Assembly (NCBI RefSeq): GCF_000002425.4
Contig: NC_037275.1
Span: 14,341,426 to 14,405,425 of the forward strand
Direction of reading: 5' to 3'
DNA length: 64,000 nt
From: Physcomitrium patens
Lineage: Eukaryota; Streptophyta; Bryopsida; Funariales; Funariaceae
Shown here: one piece after another, positions 63,262 to 64,000 of the stretch
How the letters are laid out: every line of letters starts with the position of its first letter
How positions within the stretch are numbered: the first letter of the stretch is position 1
Program-made: the position numbers and the translations under genes
The notes under the pieces: model-generated
Told to the model about the DNA's origin: nothing
Database searches by the model: none
What the model saw: the letters and a program-made list of their open reading frames with translations, nothing else

Positions 63262-64000
63262 GTGGTGTTTGGCTTGAAAATGTACCGGATACTTGGCTAT
63301 GGAAGATGAAAGAAAAATTACAACAACAAGTCCTAACAACTCTAATAGATTCTTAAACAAATTATAATTAAAGATTAGCAAGTATTATCAAACATTAATC
63401 AAATTCAATCAAAATTGTAAAGGAATTATGTAAGAAACACAAAGTATTTTTAAAGACTCTTTAAAGAAAATATAAAGAAATAACATAGGAATTCAAAAAT
63501 ATACTAAAATAAAAATCTTAATAAAATATTAAAATAGAATCTTTTATTAAATTCTAGTCAAATTCTAACCAAATCTTAATTAAATCCTAATCAAATTCTA
63601 ACCAAATCCTAACCAAATCTTAACCAAAATCTAATCAAATCCTAATCAAATTCTAACCAAAATCCAATCAAATCCTAACCAAATCCTAATTAAATCTTAA
63701 CAAAATCCTAATCAAATCCTAGTCAATCATAAATAAATCCTAATAAAATCCTAAACAAATTCTAATCAAATCCTAATAAAATCTTAATTAAATCCTAACC
63801 AAAACCTAATCAAATTCTGACCAAATCTTAATCAAATCCTAACCAAAACCTAATCAAATTCTGACCAAATCTTAATCAAATCCTAACCAAATCCTAACCA
63901 AATCTTAAAAAAATCTTAATCAAATCCTAAACAAATCCTAATCGAATCCTAAACATATCCTAATCAAACTCTAAATAAACCTTAGTAATTCCTATAGCAG
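63262..64000 (+). repeat. Dispersed AT-rich repeat, copy 2, with 11-base minisatellite
   Basis: Related to 6395-6745 at its beginning and at its end (AATTCCTATAGC). From about 63541 to 63985 it consists of degenerate tandem units close to AAATCCTAACC, usually 11 bases long, with CTAATC and TTCTAACC variants. The array is longer here than in copy 1. Confidence 0.7.

Noticed and set aside
63541..63985. Interstitial telomere repeat
   Set aside because: The units contain CCTAA words but the period is about 11 bases, and the plant telomere unit CCCTAAA does not occur in tandem.
1..64000. CRISPR arrays, bacterial operons, tRNA or rRNA genes
   Set aside because: No regularly spaced repeats with unique spacers, no operon structure, and no cloverleaf or rRNA words noticed. 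A tRNAscan-SE run would be decisive for tRNAs.

Overview
The window is nuclear DNA of a land plant that still makes flagellated sperm, most likely a moss or another bryophyte. This is inferred from three things: clear plant genes with many GT-AG introns (plant-type VPS36, NDL, SERAT3-like); genes for motile cilia/centrioles, which seed plants with non-motile sperm have lost (SSNA1/DIP13 and dynein regulatory complex subunit 5); and islands of normal-composition genes set in very AT-rich decayed transposons. The species cannot be named from the sequence alone. Exon coordinates were worked out by hand from splice signals, reading-frame phase and family conservation.

Layout. 1-300: a TATA-like box on the minus strand suggests a promoter of a gene leaving the window on the left. 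2.9-4.2 kb (+): 3' exons of a serine acetyltransferase-like gene with changed active-site aspartates and no recognisable 5' half. 4.3-8.3 kb: AT-rich sequence with a pogo/Tigger-type transposase relic. 8.7-24 kb: gene island with SSNA1/DIP13 (-), dynein light chain LC8 (-), ESCRT-II VPS36 (-), ribosomal protein eL27 (+, divergent from VPS36 over a ~490-base shared promoter) and an unrecognised multi-exon gene (-). 24-30 kb: AT-rich, containing the seven-exon DRC5/TCTE1 gene (+). 31-37.2 kb: an 11-exon, 1102-residue ankyrin/coiled-coil gene (+). 38-42.2 kb: a small helical-protein gene (-) and an eight-exon NDL/NDRG gene (-). 42.2-44.2 kb: no recognised gene. 44.2-64 kb: AT-rich transposon sea with a complete but decayed Ty1/copia element bounded by two 417-base LTRs, a broken LINE with an insertion inside its reverse transcriptase, and a dispersed repeat ending in an 11-base minisatellite. 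The same repeat lies behind the pogo relic at 6.4 kb.

How the genes relate. eL27 and VPS36 are housekeeping genes. SSNA1, DRC5 and probably LC8 would act in the sperm locomotory apparatus, but they are not adjacent or co-oriented, so a shared regulation is only a suggestion. NDL is a G-protein-signalling partner in other plants. The ankyrin gene and the gene at 20.2-23.9 kb have no function I can assign. I saw no CRISPR array, rRNA or convincing tRNA.
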